From contig NC_087080.1 in the NCBI RefSeq assembly GCF_026151205.1, positions 7,792,797 through 7,856,796 of the forward strand: 64,000 bases of DNA, read 5' to 3'. Made by a program: the position numbers and the translations under genes. The notes beneath the pieces are model-generated. The model was not told the origin of the DNA. It made no database searches and saw nothing but the letters and a program-made list of their open reading frames with translations. Shown here in pieces: positions 24,501-37,600 of this stretch; the first letter of the stretch is position 1; each line of letters opens with the position of its first letter. This DNA comes from Bolinopsis microptera. Taxonomy: Eukaryota; Ctenophora; Tentaculata; Lobata; Bolinopsidae.

Positions 24501-24696
24501 CAAAATCAAATATTTATTACAACTAAACGAACATGCCGCCGTTCCTCTATTCACCTCTATTCACAAGATGGGTCACATAGAAAGTTGAGGCTAGCACTGC
24601 GCAGGAATATACCAGAGCTCCTTGTAGACACACTGCAACAAACACCAGTAACGCTTTACCCCTCTCTTTGTCCAGCCCAGAGACGTTAAACTCCAT
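21544..24696 (-). CDS. Major facilitator superfamily transporter, copy A
   Basis: Three exons: 24696-24555, 24405-24244 and 22622-21544, joined in phase 1 to 461 codons. The start is the ATG of MEFNVSGLDKERGKALLVF. The protein alternates hydrophobic helices and short loops, consistent with the 12-helix MFS fold. It carries a glycine-rich helix resembling MFS motif C (YLGGGLSILISGYVYQ) and a hydrophilic central loop (DPVYRKAQAEEVNHENG) after about helix 6. The conserved C-terminal half (EGYASAITTPYLQDKFAMETGQG) is nearly identical in three copies in this window. Similarity to the drug:H+ antiporter/SLC18B1 group is my impression; the substrate is unknown. Intron 2 is 1.6 kb here versus about 340 bp in copy B, because a LINE fragment lies inside it. 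The frame is intact throughout. Confidence 0.8.
23088..23900 (-). mobile_element. LINE ORF2 C-terminal fragment inside intron 2 of MFS copy A
   Basis: An open frame of about 270 codons shows the tail of a non-LTR reverse transcriptase polyprotein, after the catalytic region. Its Cys-His cluster (ACKHCSTTDAESLDLL, then DELHVLRTCPLYEDLR) is like the C-terminal zinc knuckle of CR1/Jockey/L2-like elements. No YADD box or endonuclease is present, so this is a 5'-truncated copy. It lies in the same orientation as the host gene. The equivalent intron in copies B and C lacks it, so the insertion followed the duplication or was lost in the others. Confidence 0.7.
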
Positions 24697-24986
24697 TTCA
24701 ACTTTAATTGTTAGCAATCCACTATACAGACTGGTCAAAATGCAATTGGGACTTGCTAAACTTTAATAACTGTTCAGAAAAATTGAATGATGCTTGTGTG
24801 AATAGGGCAGCGATTTAATACGTTGTTTAATACGTTGCTATTTTTTGTCTCCCTTATCTTTAATAGCTTATCAGCTCGATACTGCTGCATACTGTGGCGG
24901 TTTGTGTACATATTGATATTGGAAATAGTACATATTATCGGGTACATTTGAAGAATAAGACGTGTCAACTGTCAATTTTTGTCAAT

Positions 24987-26950
24987 ATGGACACAGAGAA
25001 TCAGATTAAAACTGCGATTGGGGGCCTGCTTCTCCGGGCAGAGTCTAATAGTAATGTACTAGTTAAACGTGTCGGGTGTCCTCACTGCATTTGATCCATT
25101 TGCTAAGCGTACCGTCAACTACAAACAACTGAATCAGTTTAATTTGGATATTCTGGAGACATGTGCAGAGTTTCTCAGTATTAACCTTGCAGACGTAGAT
25201 AACAATAAACTGTACACCAAGGAGTCATTGGTATACCGCATCATATTTGGTATCTCTTCACTTCTTCCAACTTCCTGCGGTGACTGCAACGAATCATATG
25301 TTGTCGAATTGGATGCTGAAGAGCCACCCTTATTTAGTAGAGGCTCTTACGGGCATTGTCTGCTCGATACGTTAGGGACCCCAGATACACCTTACTAGAC
25401 GTATTTTTGACCGTAGAATCGATTGAAAGTGGTTTCAAGATGATTGGACTGATTGTTCTGGGGTAAAATCGCAAAAAAACCGATTTTTGGGCCAAAAATA
25501 GGCCAAAAAAACCATGTTTTTTGATATTTTGAGCAAGTTAATTTTGTTGGCATGTCGGCAAAACTTGCATAAAGATAGCTAAAAGACAGCCGCACAAGAT
25601 TGTATAAAAATAAAACAAATCCCTCTATTTGTTCTGAGGTAAAAATCCAAAAAAGTGGTAAAAATTTTGACTTTTTTGCTTGAAGTTTGAATAATTTTTT
25701 GCAGTTGTATTAAATCAACCCAAAAATAGTCACATCGTGTTTGCCTAAATTTTTCCTTTCCGAGAAGTACCCACTTCATATACTTTATCGAAGTTTGAAT
25801 ATTGTCACTCCGCAAGCGTTTTTGCCAAATTTTCGACGCGCACTACGCGCAAAAGCATTTAGTTGTTATCAATTGGCACCCGCGCGTTCATCATAAATTT
25901 CAAACAGCTATAACTCAGCGAGATTATGTCCGTTCTAGCTCATATTTTCACACTAAATAGAAAATAATGTGATCTTATTGCTGACAAAATATGAATATAA
26001 TTACTCTATTTGCCTTAGAGTAATAGACTGTCAAAGTTTAAAACGCGCATTGGTATAGCACGTGACTAATAAGTCCAAATTTATACTTCTTAACATATTA
26101 TCGATCCTTAGACATCATACTATTGTGTCCAATTAGCGGTTAGGTCTCTAAACTCGTAGCAGAAAACACGTCTTTTTGCCCGTAAGAGCCTCTACTAATT
26201 CGTTTGCTACACATGCTTCCGGGGATCTCACAACTGCGAGAATGTCGAAACTTTCCACAAATGTATGTCGGAAGCATCTATAATCAGTCTCCTATCTGGG
26301 CACGTGTGGATGTGTAAGGACTGTAAAGCTACACAATACACATAACCCCCTCAAACCCAGAAAGTCTAAATCAAGACATAGCAGCATCATCAAACCTGAT
26401 CCCACACTATCCAAGATTATGAGTGAGCTTAAAAGTCAGACCTCCTCCCCTACTCAACAGTCTTGCAATCAAAGTATTGTTGTATATTGAGGAGAATAGT
26501 CAGACAACTCATATTCATATTGATCAGCCCAATTCTCTCGACGAAGACTTTCAATCCACAATCCAAACTTCAAGATAAACTTGAAACAGTGGCTAAGGAT
26601 CAAAATGTTTGTTCGCAATGCAAGAAGGGAAAATGTCCTCATGGCCTGAAAGGCAACAAGTTTGTAGACGGCAGTCCATGTGAGTTCAATCATCCCAGAT
26701 ATTGCCCTAGATTTTGCAGCTTTGGCAACCAAAACAAGGGTGGTTGTAAGAAAGGAGCTAGGTGCCAGCTCGTCCACACAGTATTGTGCAAATACTCTAT
26801 GTACTATATGTGGTTTCCCGCTCGGACCGAGATGCTAGAGTGGGTGGAGGTGTGCTCCTCTACTCCCATACTTCCTGTTAGTAAATGCCACACCTTTGAT
26901 GATGGTATTTGCGAAGGAATTTTCTGTCGTTTTGACCGCTCCTACTAAAT
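24987..26950 (+). pseudogene. LINE ORF1-like zinc-finger ORF, frameshifted and interrupted by a DNA element
   Basis: A protein beginning at 24987 (MDTENQIKTAIGGLLLRAES) shifts frame near 25072 and continues (AFDPFAKRTVNYKQLNQFNL) to a Cys-x2-Cys at TSCGDCNESY. After the inserted element at 25335-26197 it resumes with Cys/His pairs (CYTCFRGSHNC, FHKCM, WMCKDCKAT), making a PHD- or RING-like finger. After a spacer with further breaks it reaches two CCCH-type fingers (CSQCKKGKCPHG, CRFC-like PRFCSFGNQNKGGC, CQLVHTVLC). This architecture resembles ORF1 of some animal LINEs. It is broken by frameshifts and stops, so not functional. Part of it also lies inverted at about 20797-21000. Confidence 0.55.
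25335..26197. mobile_element. 863 bp non-autonomous DNA element with 20 bp perfect terminal inverted repeats
   Basis: The left end TAGTAGAGGCTCTTACGGGC (25335-25354) is the exact reverse complement of the right end at 26178-26197. The flanks read ATT on both sides, a possible 3 bp target duplication. The interior is AT-rich without a transposase. Another end-like sequence, ATTAGTAAGAGCCCGTTTTG, lies at about 27406. The element splits the zinc finger of the LINE ORF1-like sequence. Confidence 0.8.
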
Positions 26951-27978
26951 CGCTCGCCCAAATTTTAAGAAATACTTGTGAAAAGGCTCTTTGGGCATGA
27001 AAGTGATCTAAATCGGTGTATTTTGGACGCTGATTCCGAATCACCCCCCATGACGTAGGGTTAAAATGCTTCCCTGGAGAGTTATGGGCAAAAAGCCGTT
27101 TTGGTCACGTGACAGGCTAGTAAAATACGAATTCGATTGTTTAGGGCTCGGGTTAGGGTTAGGGTAGTGGTTATGGTTATGGTTAGGGTTGGGATTAGGG
27201 TTGACGGATGTTACTCGTCTAAATTTCTTCGAAGTAGCGCGCGCCGCTTTCTTCTCGAAATGTTGGCCCGACGGCACGAGCTACGAAGTAGCGCGCGCCG
27301 GGCCAGATCATTAACAATGGTCAAGATTAGGGTTTATGTAAAACCGTTTTGTACGGCTGCAAAACTATAAAAACCAAAGTCACGTGAAATTTTTGGGCGA
27401 GCGAATTAGTAAGAGCCCGTTTTGACACCATCAATACGTGCTACGTCTTGGTTTATAGACCACCGCTTATCACAGAAAATTTGTATCAAGGTTTAAATCA
27501 ATTTATCAGGTGATACCGGTCTCTTTATAGTAACGAACTACTGTAATTGTAGTGAACGGGCGACTTATAGTCCTTGGTTGATCGCCGCCCAGTAAGATTT
27601 TAATTTATTGATATTCCGAGTTTTTAATTTCAGGCTGAGTGCAGACGTTCGAATTTTTGATGGAACATCGTACCCGAATCGAGTCTGGATATGAAGTTGA
27701 AACTAAAACAAACAATATGTAGTTTTTTAGTCTGAATTGAGCTTTACTACCACCAAAGTGTCCAGTTAAACTTAAACAATGATTATAAAACTTGTACTGT
27801 TTCAATTCAATAACATCACATTTACTGTTATCCATTGTCCATTACAGTTAAGGGTGTCATTTGCAAACAAACAAATCACTTAAGATTTACAGTCAAGATA
27901 TAAAAAAGTCAAGTCGCCAAAAATTAATCATCAGCACGTGAAAAGAAGCCACATTAAATTCCATGGGCCATGAAAATA
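26951..27978. other. Repeat-rich gap with degenerate telomere-type repeats (27145-27210)
   Basis: At 27145-27210 the sequence is a degenerate run of GGGTTA-type hexamers (GGGTTAGGGTTAGGG, then GGTTATGGTTATGG and GGGTTGGGATTAGGG). It is followed by a copy of the foldback seen at 19880-20012 (GACGGATGTTACTCGTCTAA) and an end-like copy of the 863 bp element at about 27406. The remainder to the TOE1 stop has no recognised gene. Confidence 0.6.
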
Positions 27979-30900
27979 TCATTTTGCACTTTTCTTTATT
28001 ATTTCATGCTGTTGCCTCATGTGGGCAGCGGAAGGTTTCACAAACGCACTCTTCATAACTTTTAGAGGAATGTTTTTACCAGAGAGCGTCAAACAGTTCA
28101 CAGCTCTCCGACAAGGATCTAAAACTAGAGGGAGAGGAATGTCTCTGTTCTCCTCCAGCGTGACTGACATGTGGTTGTCACGTGATTGGTAGTGTGACTT
28201 CTTGCTCGACGTCTTCTCTTCTTCTTCTCCTTTTGCTTTCTTCGGGTGAGCTTTCAGGTACACTGCATAGTTTGCGACGATAAAACCTGGAAGAGAAAGC
28301 CGATGATAACTGATAACTGATATATTTCTGATGCTCCCGTTAGTAAGAATAGAAAATAATGTCTTGTTCTCAAATGGTTTGCACTAAATTCTGACACAGC
28401 TTTGAAAGTTGAACATCAGTATTAAGAGACCTCATTCCTAGCAAAAACCAATATAAAACAAACCATTATGGTGGTTAATCTAAGAAAATAAAACCAACTT
28501 CTTTATAAATTAAATTGGCATATTAGATGATACAATTTAACTAATTACCAGTCATGAAAGCGTCCACCCCGGCTCTGTGGCATCCCGTGTCGACCGCGTC
28601 CCCGTTACTGTGCTTACTCTTTATCGGTGGTACTTTACCTTCCGTTTTGTGCTTCTTGCTCTTGTGGTCGTGGGATATAATTGCTTCGTCAACGTTGTGG
28701 GATTTAGGGCACTTCTTACCTTCCTTACAATATCCGTGGTTCTGAGGAATAAATGGGGGTTAATCCAACTAAATTTGTAAATGTAAAACAAGTTTATCTG
28801 ATGAATCTTATTACAAAGTCTCTTACACGCATAGGTCACATCATATTGTGAATTGTGATGTTTTCCAAATTTTAAACAGTTGGAAAAATAAAACGTCTCA
28901 ATTCCCAGAATTATAAGATCTTACAGCGTAGGTTTCACACAGGTCCCTCCCAGAAGAGACATCAGACGCAAAGCACTCCACATAGTTTACCCACTGGTTT
29001 ATAGCCCGGTGCTCGGAGAAGGAGAGGTTGATGTGAGGCTTACCAGACGAGACTGCATCCCGCATACGCTTTGAACTGAAACAAGATGAAATGTTAGCAG
29101 GGTTGCGATGATAGTTTTTAAATATCAACTTTCAAATGTCTAATAAAAAACGTTGAAACATCACCGCTTAGCTAATGAATTAGGGCCGGCCAGAATCCCC
29201 TCTCCCCAGGGACAAAAGGATTTCGCGGCATGTACGAAATCGCGAAATTTCCCATTCTCCGCGACAAATTTTATGTATAGTTTAATGTATAGCCTGTTAA
29301 ATTTCGCGGTATCGCGAAATTTGGCCAAAATGATCGCGAAATCCTTTTGTCCCCTGCCTCTCCCCTCCCTCCGTAATCAAGACCCCACCTCCCCCCCCCT
29401 CCTGTCAGAAATATTACGTAATCCAGGCCCGACCCGCTGGAGCTTTCGTGGAGACCACTTTTCTCCACGGTTCATGATCATTATGAGCCGAAAATATCTT
29501 TTCCGTACCTATTATTTGGAATATTATTATTACAACTGTTTCAGTTTGTGAACGATTTGTTGTTTGATCAGTTATGTCGTATACACTATACTTGCTTCAA
29601 GAACTTACAATAGCAAACAAATGCATGAACTCGATTTTTTAGCAATTTCAAAAATGCAAAATTTTAATGATAAATATAAAGTGCGGATTGAGTTCACTGA
29701 TGAGATCACTGATGTTCCCAGAGATCATACCTGTAGGTTTTCGACCATTATTGTTATTGATAAAGCCATCTGCCCTAAACTAAATGTTGTTAAATGGGGA
29801 TTTTCAGGGCTATATACTTAAGGCGCCCCTTCAAAGTTTCCTGGTGAGCAAGGTGTTAAGTGAACAAGTAATTTAATTGAGTATTGAGTAAATTTTATGA
29901 AGTGGATGAATTTTGCCGTACGTTTTCGATAATTAGAGGGAGTAGATCTCTTTAATATCTCTAATATTGAGCTTGACGGGGTACCAATCAATCAAATTTT
30001 AAATAATTTCCCCAGTCTAACTTGTCAAAGAGAACTGAGTGAAGTTTATGAGCCTATAATTTACGTACAGATGTTCCCGTAGAACGATTTCCACTGACCC
30101 AGACTACTGAAGTGCCGCCAGAGTGCCGCCAGAGTGCCGCCAGAATGCTGGCAAAACGCTACCACAGACACACTTAAAAGTCAGCCCATCCTGTCAAACT
30201 ACTCTAATCACTTAGTTTCATTTTACAATTTACATATTATCACTATTTTTGAAATAGTATTGCATTTTTTGCTTTTCTTTGCTCGATAATAAGTTCAAAT
30301 TTTCCGAAAATATTGTAATTTTTATCAACGCACGCATGATCCATTCTAAGTTGTCAGTTTTCCTTGGGTTTTATTTGTCAAGGTTGTTAATACGTGAAAA
30401 TATAGTACAAATTCACAGAATGAAAGATCGAGCAATAATTTAATTTATCATACTCATAGATGCATTAAGGGGGGGGGGGGGGGGGGGGGGGGTTCACCCT
30501 GATTTTTTTGTGAAACTTGGTTTCGAGATAGCAGTTGACCAACAAACTAGGACCGGTGACCAAACTTTTGAGGGGGTCCCGGACCCCAACCGCCAAACGG
30601 TGCCCGCGGGGCAGCCACGCCCATATTTGGTCCAAATTAGGCCCAATTTAGCCAAATAGCCTGAACATGCCCAAAAACCAGATTTTAGGTGCTTTACATG
30701 TAGCTAGTGGTCCCCTGAACTCGTATATGAATTTTCATTAAGATTGGACAAAAAATGACCGAGTTATGAGCCAAAAACCATATGACCATATTTGGGCATA
30801 CGCACCAAATTTGATCGATTTTGGCCCATAGATTGGTCAAATATCAATATTTTTGAATGAAACCAACTTTATATGGAAGGTAAGCCTATACTACCTTTAA

Positions 30901-31601
30901 AAAAATTTAGCGGCCAAATTCCAAAATTTGCCTGGCATTTTTCAGAATTTGGCCGCCAAATTTTTTTAAAGGCCTAACTCAAAATTCCAATACAAAACTT
31001 AAGGTCGAAATGCAATTCTACGTTGATTCTGAAAAATTCATGTAAAAATATTGAAACCCTATTGAGTTCAATTGTTTTGAGCGAAATCAGTTTCGCAAAT
31101 ATCGCGAACTGAGATATGGACGATTTTGTTCATTTTTTGCGATTATTTGAACGCAGAATCCACAGTTTGGTAGATACTGAGCTGATAATCATAGAGGATG
31201 TGTAGTATAGGCTTACCTTCCATGTAAAGTTGGTTTCATTCAAAAATATTGATATTTGACCAATTTATGGGTCAAAATCGATCAAATTTGGTGCGTATGC
31301 CCAAATATGGTCATATGGTTTTTGGCTCATAACTCGGTCATTATTTGTCCAATCTTAATGAAAATTCATATACGAGTTCAGGGGACCACTAGCTACAAGT
31401 GAAGCACCTAAAATCTGGTTTTTGGGCATGTTCAGGCTATTTGGCTAAATTGGGCCTAATTTGGACCAAATATGGGCGTGGCTGCCCCGCGGGCACCGTT
31501 TGGCGGTTGGGGTCCGGGACCCCCTCTAAAGTTTGATCACCGGTCATAGTTTGTTGGTCAACTGCTATCTCGAAACCAAGTTTCACAAAAAAATCAGGGT
31601 G

Positions 31602-31639
<38 letters not shown>

Positions 31640-34600
31640 TTAAAAAATAAAAGTATGTTAAGTTTCAGTTGAAATGGGTGTCTACATCTCTGGGCCCAGC
31701 AAAGAGAGGGGTAAAGCGTTACTAGTGTTTATTGCTGTGTGTCTACAAGGAGCTCTGGTATATTCCTGCTCAGTGCTATCCTCTTCTTTCTATGTGACCC
31801 ATCTTGTGAATAGAGGTGAATAAAGGAACGGCTGTATGTTCGTTTAGTTGTAATAAAACTTTGATTTTGACTTTAACATCCCACTTCGAAGTATAATCTC
31901 CGAATGTACTTTGCAGGAACATTCACATAACAATTTTTTCTAGCGCATATTTTGCAGGAATTCCGGAGATGCAAGTCGGATTGATCGGTATGATACCCGC
32001 CTTTGGACACCTCCTGAACGCAATTTACGATATTCTGGAATATTTGCTCCGCGTCAGGAAGTTCTCGTTACATGCTGTTCAGTGCTTCGTTATGGCGTTA
32101 CTGATTGTCAATTGTGCAGGTTAGACTTTTTAAAGATCCAATCACAAATGTCGTCCTATCAATTCTTATTAGCGATCCGGTTATGAGATCAGCCTTGCAG
32201 CCATTTCTACTGAAATTTTGTAGGCTTATAACCTACTTAAACACGCGCGCAGAGTTGATTCGCAACTCATCAACGATGTTAATATTATACAGGTATCATC
32301 CATTAACTTAAATGAAGTATCAAAATATTGATAATTAAGTTGCGCCGCAGAAATCAAGGATTTGCCAATGAAAAATTAAACCGATTCAAAAGTTACTCTT
32401 TATTATTAATCATGTTTTTTTCTCCCATTCTGATAAAGCATTGATTGCGTTTCTCTTTAGGTCAGGGTTTGGCAGAATATCTTCCTATAGAATATAACCA
32501 ACTTCTTGCCGTTATCCTCATGCTGCAAAGGCTGATTCATGGCTTCTTGGCCTTCATCTGCTGCAAAGCAACAGTCACATGCTGTAGGGTGTGGTTCCCT
32601 GACCATTTTAACCTCACTGTGGGTTTGGAGATGAGTGCTAATCATCTGGGAGGAGGTCTGTGCATTCTTGTCAGCGGCTATGTATATCAGACTCTCAGCT
32701 TCAACGAGCCGTACTTTGTTGTTAGTCTGATTTGTATAGCTTTCTGGCTGTATAATTTCTTCATCATGCCAAGAATCTCGGATCCTGTCTATCGGAAAGC
32801 TCAAGCTGAGGAAGTCAATCATGAAAATGGACAATCTAATAAGCGGGATATGACATCCCAGAACTCAAACTCCGATGAATCATGTGAAAATGGCCTCTCT
32901 TGGCTGGTGATATTTCCTCTAGTTGGTCATGGTCTGACTGCAATGATCGAAGGATATGCCTCAGCTATCATAACCCCTTACCTACAAGACAAGTTTGCAA
33001 TGGAGACAGGCCAGGGCAGCACCTACGTGACCGTCATGTTTGTATCATTTATAATCGGATCAGCTGGAGCAGGGTACATTCTACAAATGGGCTGGGTGTC
33101 CAACTTTAAGACAATGATAGTCGGAGCTCTCCTTTCCACCATAGGACTCTCCCTCATCTTTCCTGGACAACATCTGTGGGGTTTGTTCGAAATCGTCCCT
33201 AAGTTGGCTTACGCTGGGACATTTTTCATCGGGCTTGGAACCCAACTCATTTCCATTGCTGCACTTCCGGCGCTGGAGGAGACACAAGTGACCCTCGCGA
33301 AAAGAAGATTCACCAGAAAGAACAAGTCCCAGGCCTCATCTCTGTGGATAATATCGTGGATGCTATCAGTGTATGCTGGTCACCTGGTGGCTCTGATGGT
33401 GATAAAGTTTATGACATACACTCAAGGATGCTGGCTGGTTGCTGGATGCTCTGGCCTCTCAGTTTGTATCTGTGCTGTTTTAGAGGTGTTCGCTAGGAGA
33501 TCTAGTGCTTGTCTGGTTAAACCATTGGAATATCATGTCGTATGACATTGTTTGTAGCACAGATAAGGTGCACGGTTCTCCTCATATTTTAAATATTTTA
33601 TCTAATTAGGCCCAGGTTAGAACTTAGTGGTGAACTTTGTCGGACGCCGGACTTTCTAGAATTGGGTTACAATTACCAGTGGGATAATGCGCCATCTAAA
33701 TATACGATGAATGATTTTATAATTTATTTTCTTTGATTTGAAAATTCAATTTTTTAAAGATAAGAAAATAAATTATAAAATCATTCATCGTATATTTAGA
33801 TTTTAGAAGGCGCATTATCTCACCGGAAATGGTAATTCAATTCCAGCAAGTCACGTGCAATAATTTTAGTTTACAATGAATTTGTCAATGTTCAATCCTT
33901 GATTTTTCCGAATGTTCATTTGTCATTTGTGTATTAATATTAATCACCACTATTTGAATCGTTTTAAATAGTTGTTTTTTTTAATAGTCGTTTTAATTGT
34001 TTTACACCAGGTCTAGAGAGTTAGTGATAGAACTGGCCGTCGTGAAAAATTTAGGGAATTGTGACGCTGCTTCGAGGAATCTGCCCTTCTGTCCTCTTCC
34101 AATAAGTATTACTAGATTTGTAAAGTGTAAACGCGTGAAGACTAGAAAGAATTTAAAAACATGTTTCTTGTTTCTAGACTTTATAGATACTGTAGTCAGT
34201 AGTATATTGAACAAAATAATCGTCTGCTTTGTTCATTAGGGAACCTCTATTAAATTAAAATCCAGAAAAAATACTTAATTATAATTTGTTTGACAACCCA
34301 GAACTGGAGCTGCTATCGTCCACAATATGATCCGAACATTCGATCCACTGGACGGCACAGCAAATCATGTCAAACGATTTATGAATGTGAGGGATTTGAT
34401 CAGTGTTCTTGATCCAATGGTTGATAATCGCTGCCCTATTCACAAAAGCATCATTAATTTTTGTATGATTGATTGAGGAGCACTACCCGAAGGCATTACT
34501 CGGCACTAACGCCTTTAAATCTTTAATTACAATCAAATATAAATATATGCACACAATGTATAAAGTATTAATAATGTATAAAATATGATTATGCTATTAG

Positions 34601-37600
34601 CAAATTTAAATAGTACTATTAAGAATTTTAAATAACTCTTATCTCTTGACATAAATTTAGAACAGCGACACAGGGTCTGAAGAATGCGCGGTGATATTTT
34701 TATCTTTTAAAAGTTGTAAATGACAGTGAAATTGGGCGGTGTCGATAGCATTGTAAAAAATGCTCGAAGATAGTCATATTTTGTTATGAGGTTAAAGTTT
34801 TGTTGCTCGTTATTATGATCAACGTATGTTGTACCAAATTATTTAAATTTCTAAAAGTACGAAATTTGAGTTGTCCCAGTCCTTGTCATCCGGTTTATGT
34901 GCTTGTGCAGTAAGCACATGCTTGTTGACTGTAGACTTGAATGAATTTAGGAATTTGTCTTGTAGGCAAGTGGTGACATATTTTATGTCTTTGTTAATAA
35001 TGTTGACTGTTTGGTTATATAACTTAGGCCCAATGTAAGAAATGCTCTTGTCTGAATTACATAAACGGTTAAATGGTACTGCAAAGAACTCAGGTTCTCT
35101 TCTAGGTGCGTTTAAGTTTGAAACAGTGAACATTCTTATAATATTTGGTGGTGCAGTGTTAGAATAAACTTTGTGCATTAAGCATAATATACATTTAGCT
35201 ATCACGTTCGGTAAAGCTAATACTTCTAGTTTATTGAAAATTTCCTTTGTGTGTGAAGGTGTGCTATTCAGATCTTTGTCATAAAAATAGCGGTGGTATT
35301 GGTTATCTGCAGCGCGAATGCCCTTTTTCTGGGCCGAGAAGACTCTTTTAACGGAGTTTAGCGATCTTGTTCCCCAAACTGTGCAGCAGTAGTACAAGTG
35401 AGACTGAACAAAGCTGTTGTATATCAACTTGAGTGCTTTGTTAGGTACTGAGCCTTTGAGTTTGTAGAGAATACCCGCATTTCTAGATACTTTAGTGGCT
35501 AAATGTCTAATGTGGTGGGCCCAATTTAGCTTAGTATCAATGATCACGCCAAGAAACTTTTCGTGATAACTTTGCTTTAGTCGCTCACCTCCCATGTAGA
35601 TTTCTATATCCTTAGTTTTCTTATTTGTAAAGATCATATATTTAGTTTTGCTAGCATTTAATTTAAGCCCGTTATTAGTAGCCCAATCAATTATCAAAGT
35701 CAGAATCTCATTCACCAATGCATTAAGTTGTTCAAATGTATCTGTACTTATTATTAGGTTTGCGTCGTCAGCGAAATAAATATGTTTAGCTAAATTACTA
35801 ATCTGAGGAAGGTCGTTGATGTAGATTATGAACAGAATTGGTCCGAGAATGGAGCCCTGTGGTACTCCGTAGTTAAGTTTGAGGTGAGAGGACTTGCAGT
35901 TGTTGACGCTCACGTATTGCTCTCTATCGGTTAGATATGAGTGAAACCAAGATAAAGCCAACCCCCGAACTCCATAGTGCTCAAGTTTTCTCAGAAGAAT
36001 ACTGCTGTCAACCATGTCAAAGGCCTTGCTGTAGTCCAATAGAAGCAGTGCTGTGACCTGCTTTTTTTCTAGTGCCCTGTGAATATGGTTTTGGGCTTCT
36101 AGTAAAGCATGTTCGCAGCTGTGCCCAGCCCGAAATCCGTATTGAGAGAACAGTTAAAGTTTAGCAAGTGCCAATTGCATTTCAACCAGTCTGTATTTTT
36201 CAGTCTATGGCGGATGGCCTGTCCCCAATAGTAAGTGTCCCCAATAGTATATTGGATTGCTAACAATTAAAGTTGAAATGGAGTTTAACGTCTCTGGGCT
36301 GGACAAAGAGAGGGGTAAAGCGTTACTAGTGTTTGTTGCAGTGTGTCTACAAGGAGCTCTGGTATATTCCTGCTCAGTGCTATCCTCTTCTTTCTATGTG
36401 ACCCATCTTGTAAATAGAGGTGAATAAAGGAACGGCTGCATGTTCGTTTAGTTGTAATAAAACTTTGATTTTGGCTTTAACATCCCACTTCGAAGTATAA
36501 TCTCCGAATGTACTTTACAGGAACATCCACATATAATAACAATTTTTTCTAGCGCATATTTCGCAGGAATTCCGGAGATGCAAGTCGGATTGATCGGTAT
36601 GATACCCGCCTTTGGACACCTCCTGAACGCAATTTACGATATTCTGGAATATCTGCTCCACGTCAGGAAGTTCTCGTTACATACAGTTCAGTGCAGTGTT
36701 ATGGCGTTACTGATTGTTAATTGTGCAGGTTAGACTTTTTAAAGATCCAATCACAAATGTCGTCCTATCAAATCTTATTAGCGATCCGGTTATGAGATCA
36801 GCCTTGCAGCCATTTCTACTGAAATTTTGTAGGTTTATTATAACCTAGTACTTAAACACGCACGCAGAGATTCTTCGCAACTCATCAACGATGTTAATAT
36901 TATACAGGTATCATCCATTAACATAAATGAAGTATCAAAAGATTAATAATTAAGTTGCGCCACAGAAATCAAGGAGTTGCCACTTAAAAATTAACCCGAT
37001 TCATAACTTTCTCATTATTATTACTCATGTTTTTTTTTCTCCCATTCTGATAAAGCATTGATTGCGTTTCTCTTTAGGTCAGGCCAGGTTTGGCAGAATA
37101 TCTTCCTACAGAATATAACCAACTTCTTACCGTAATCCTCATGCTGCAAAGGCTGGTTCTGGGCGTACTGTCCTTCATTAGCTGCAAAACGGCAGTAACA
37201 AGCTGTAGGGTGTGGTTCCCTGACCATTTTAACCTCATTGTGGGTTTGTATATGAGTTCTGATTATCTGGGAGGAGGTCTGTCCATCCTTATTAGCGGCT
37301 ACGTATATCAGGCTCACAGCTTCAACGAGCCGTACTTTGTTGTTAGTCTGATTTGTGTAGCTTTTTGGCTGTATAATTTCTTTATCATGCCAAGAACCTC
37401 GGACCCTGTGTATCGGAAAGCTCAAGCTGAGGAAGTTAATCATGAAAATGGACAATCTAATAAGCGGGATATGACATCCCAGAAATCAAACTCCGATGAA
37501 CAGTGTGAAAATGGTCTCTCTTGGCTGGTGATATTTCCTCTAGTTGGTAAAGGTCTGACTGCTATGATCGAAGGATATGCCTCAGCTATCACAACCCCTT

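Noticed and set aside
27137-27370. True telomere or chromosome end
   Set aside because: The TTAGGG-type run is short and degenerate and is flanked on both sides by ordinary sequence, so it is interstitial.
28554-28780. Plus-strand hydrophobic frames at 28554-28780
   Set aside because: They are the antisense of TOE1 exon 9, whose CCCH finger half and CHRAGVDAFMTG motif are clear on the minus strand.
29564-29821. 85-codon plus-strand ORF in TOE1 intron 7
   Set aside because: No domain, no splice partners and no repeat support. It may be chance.
32457-32834. Minus-strand frames opposite the MFS exons (also 37021-37455, 22249-22437, 33081-33287)
   Set aside because: These are the antisense of well-supported MFS coding sequence, repeated in every copy for that reason.
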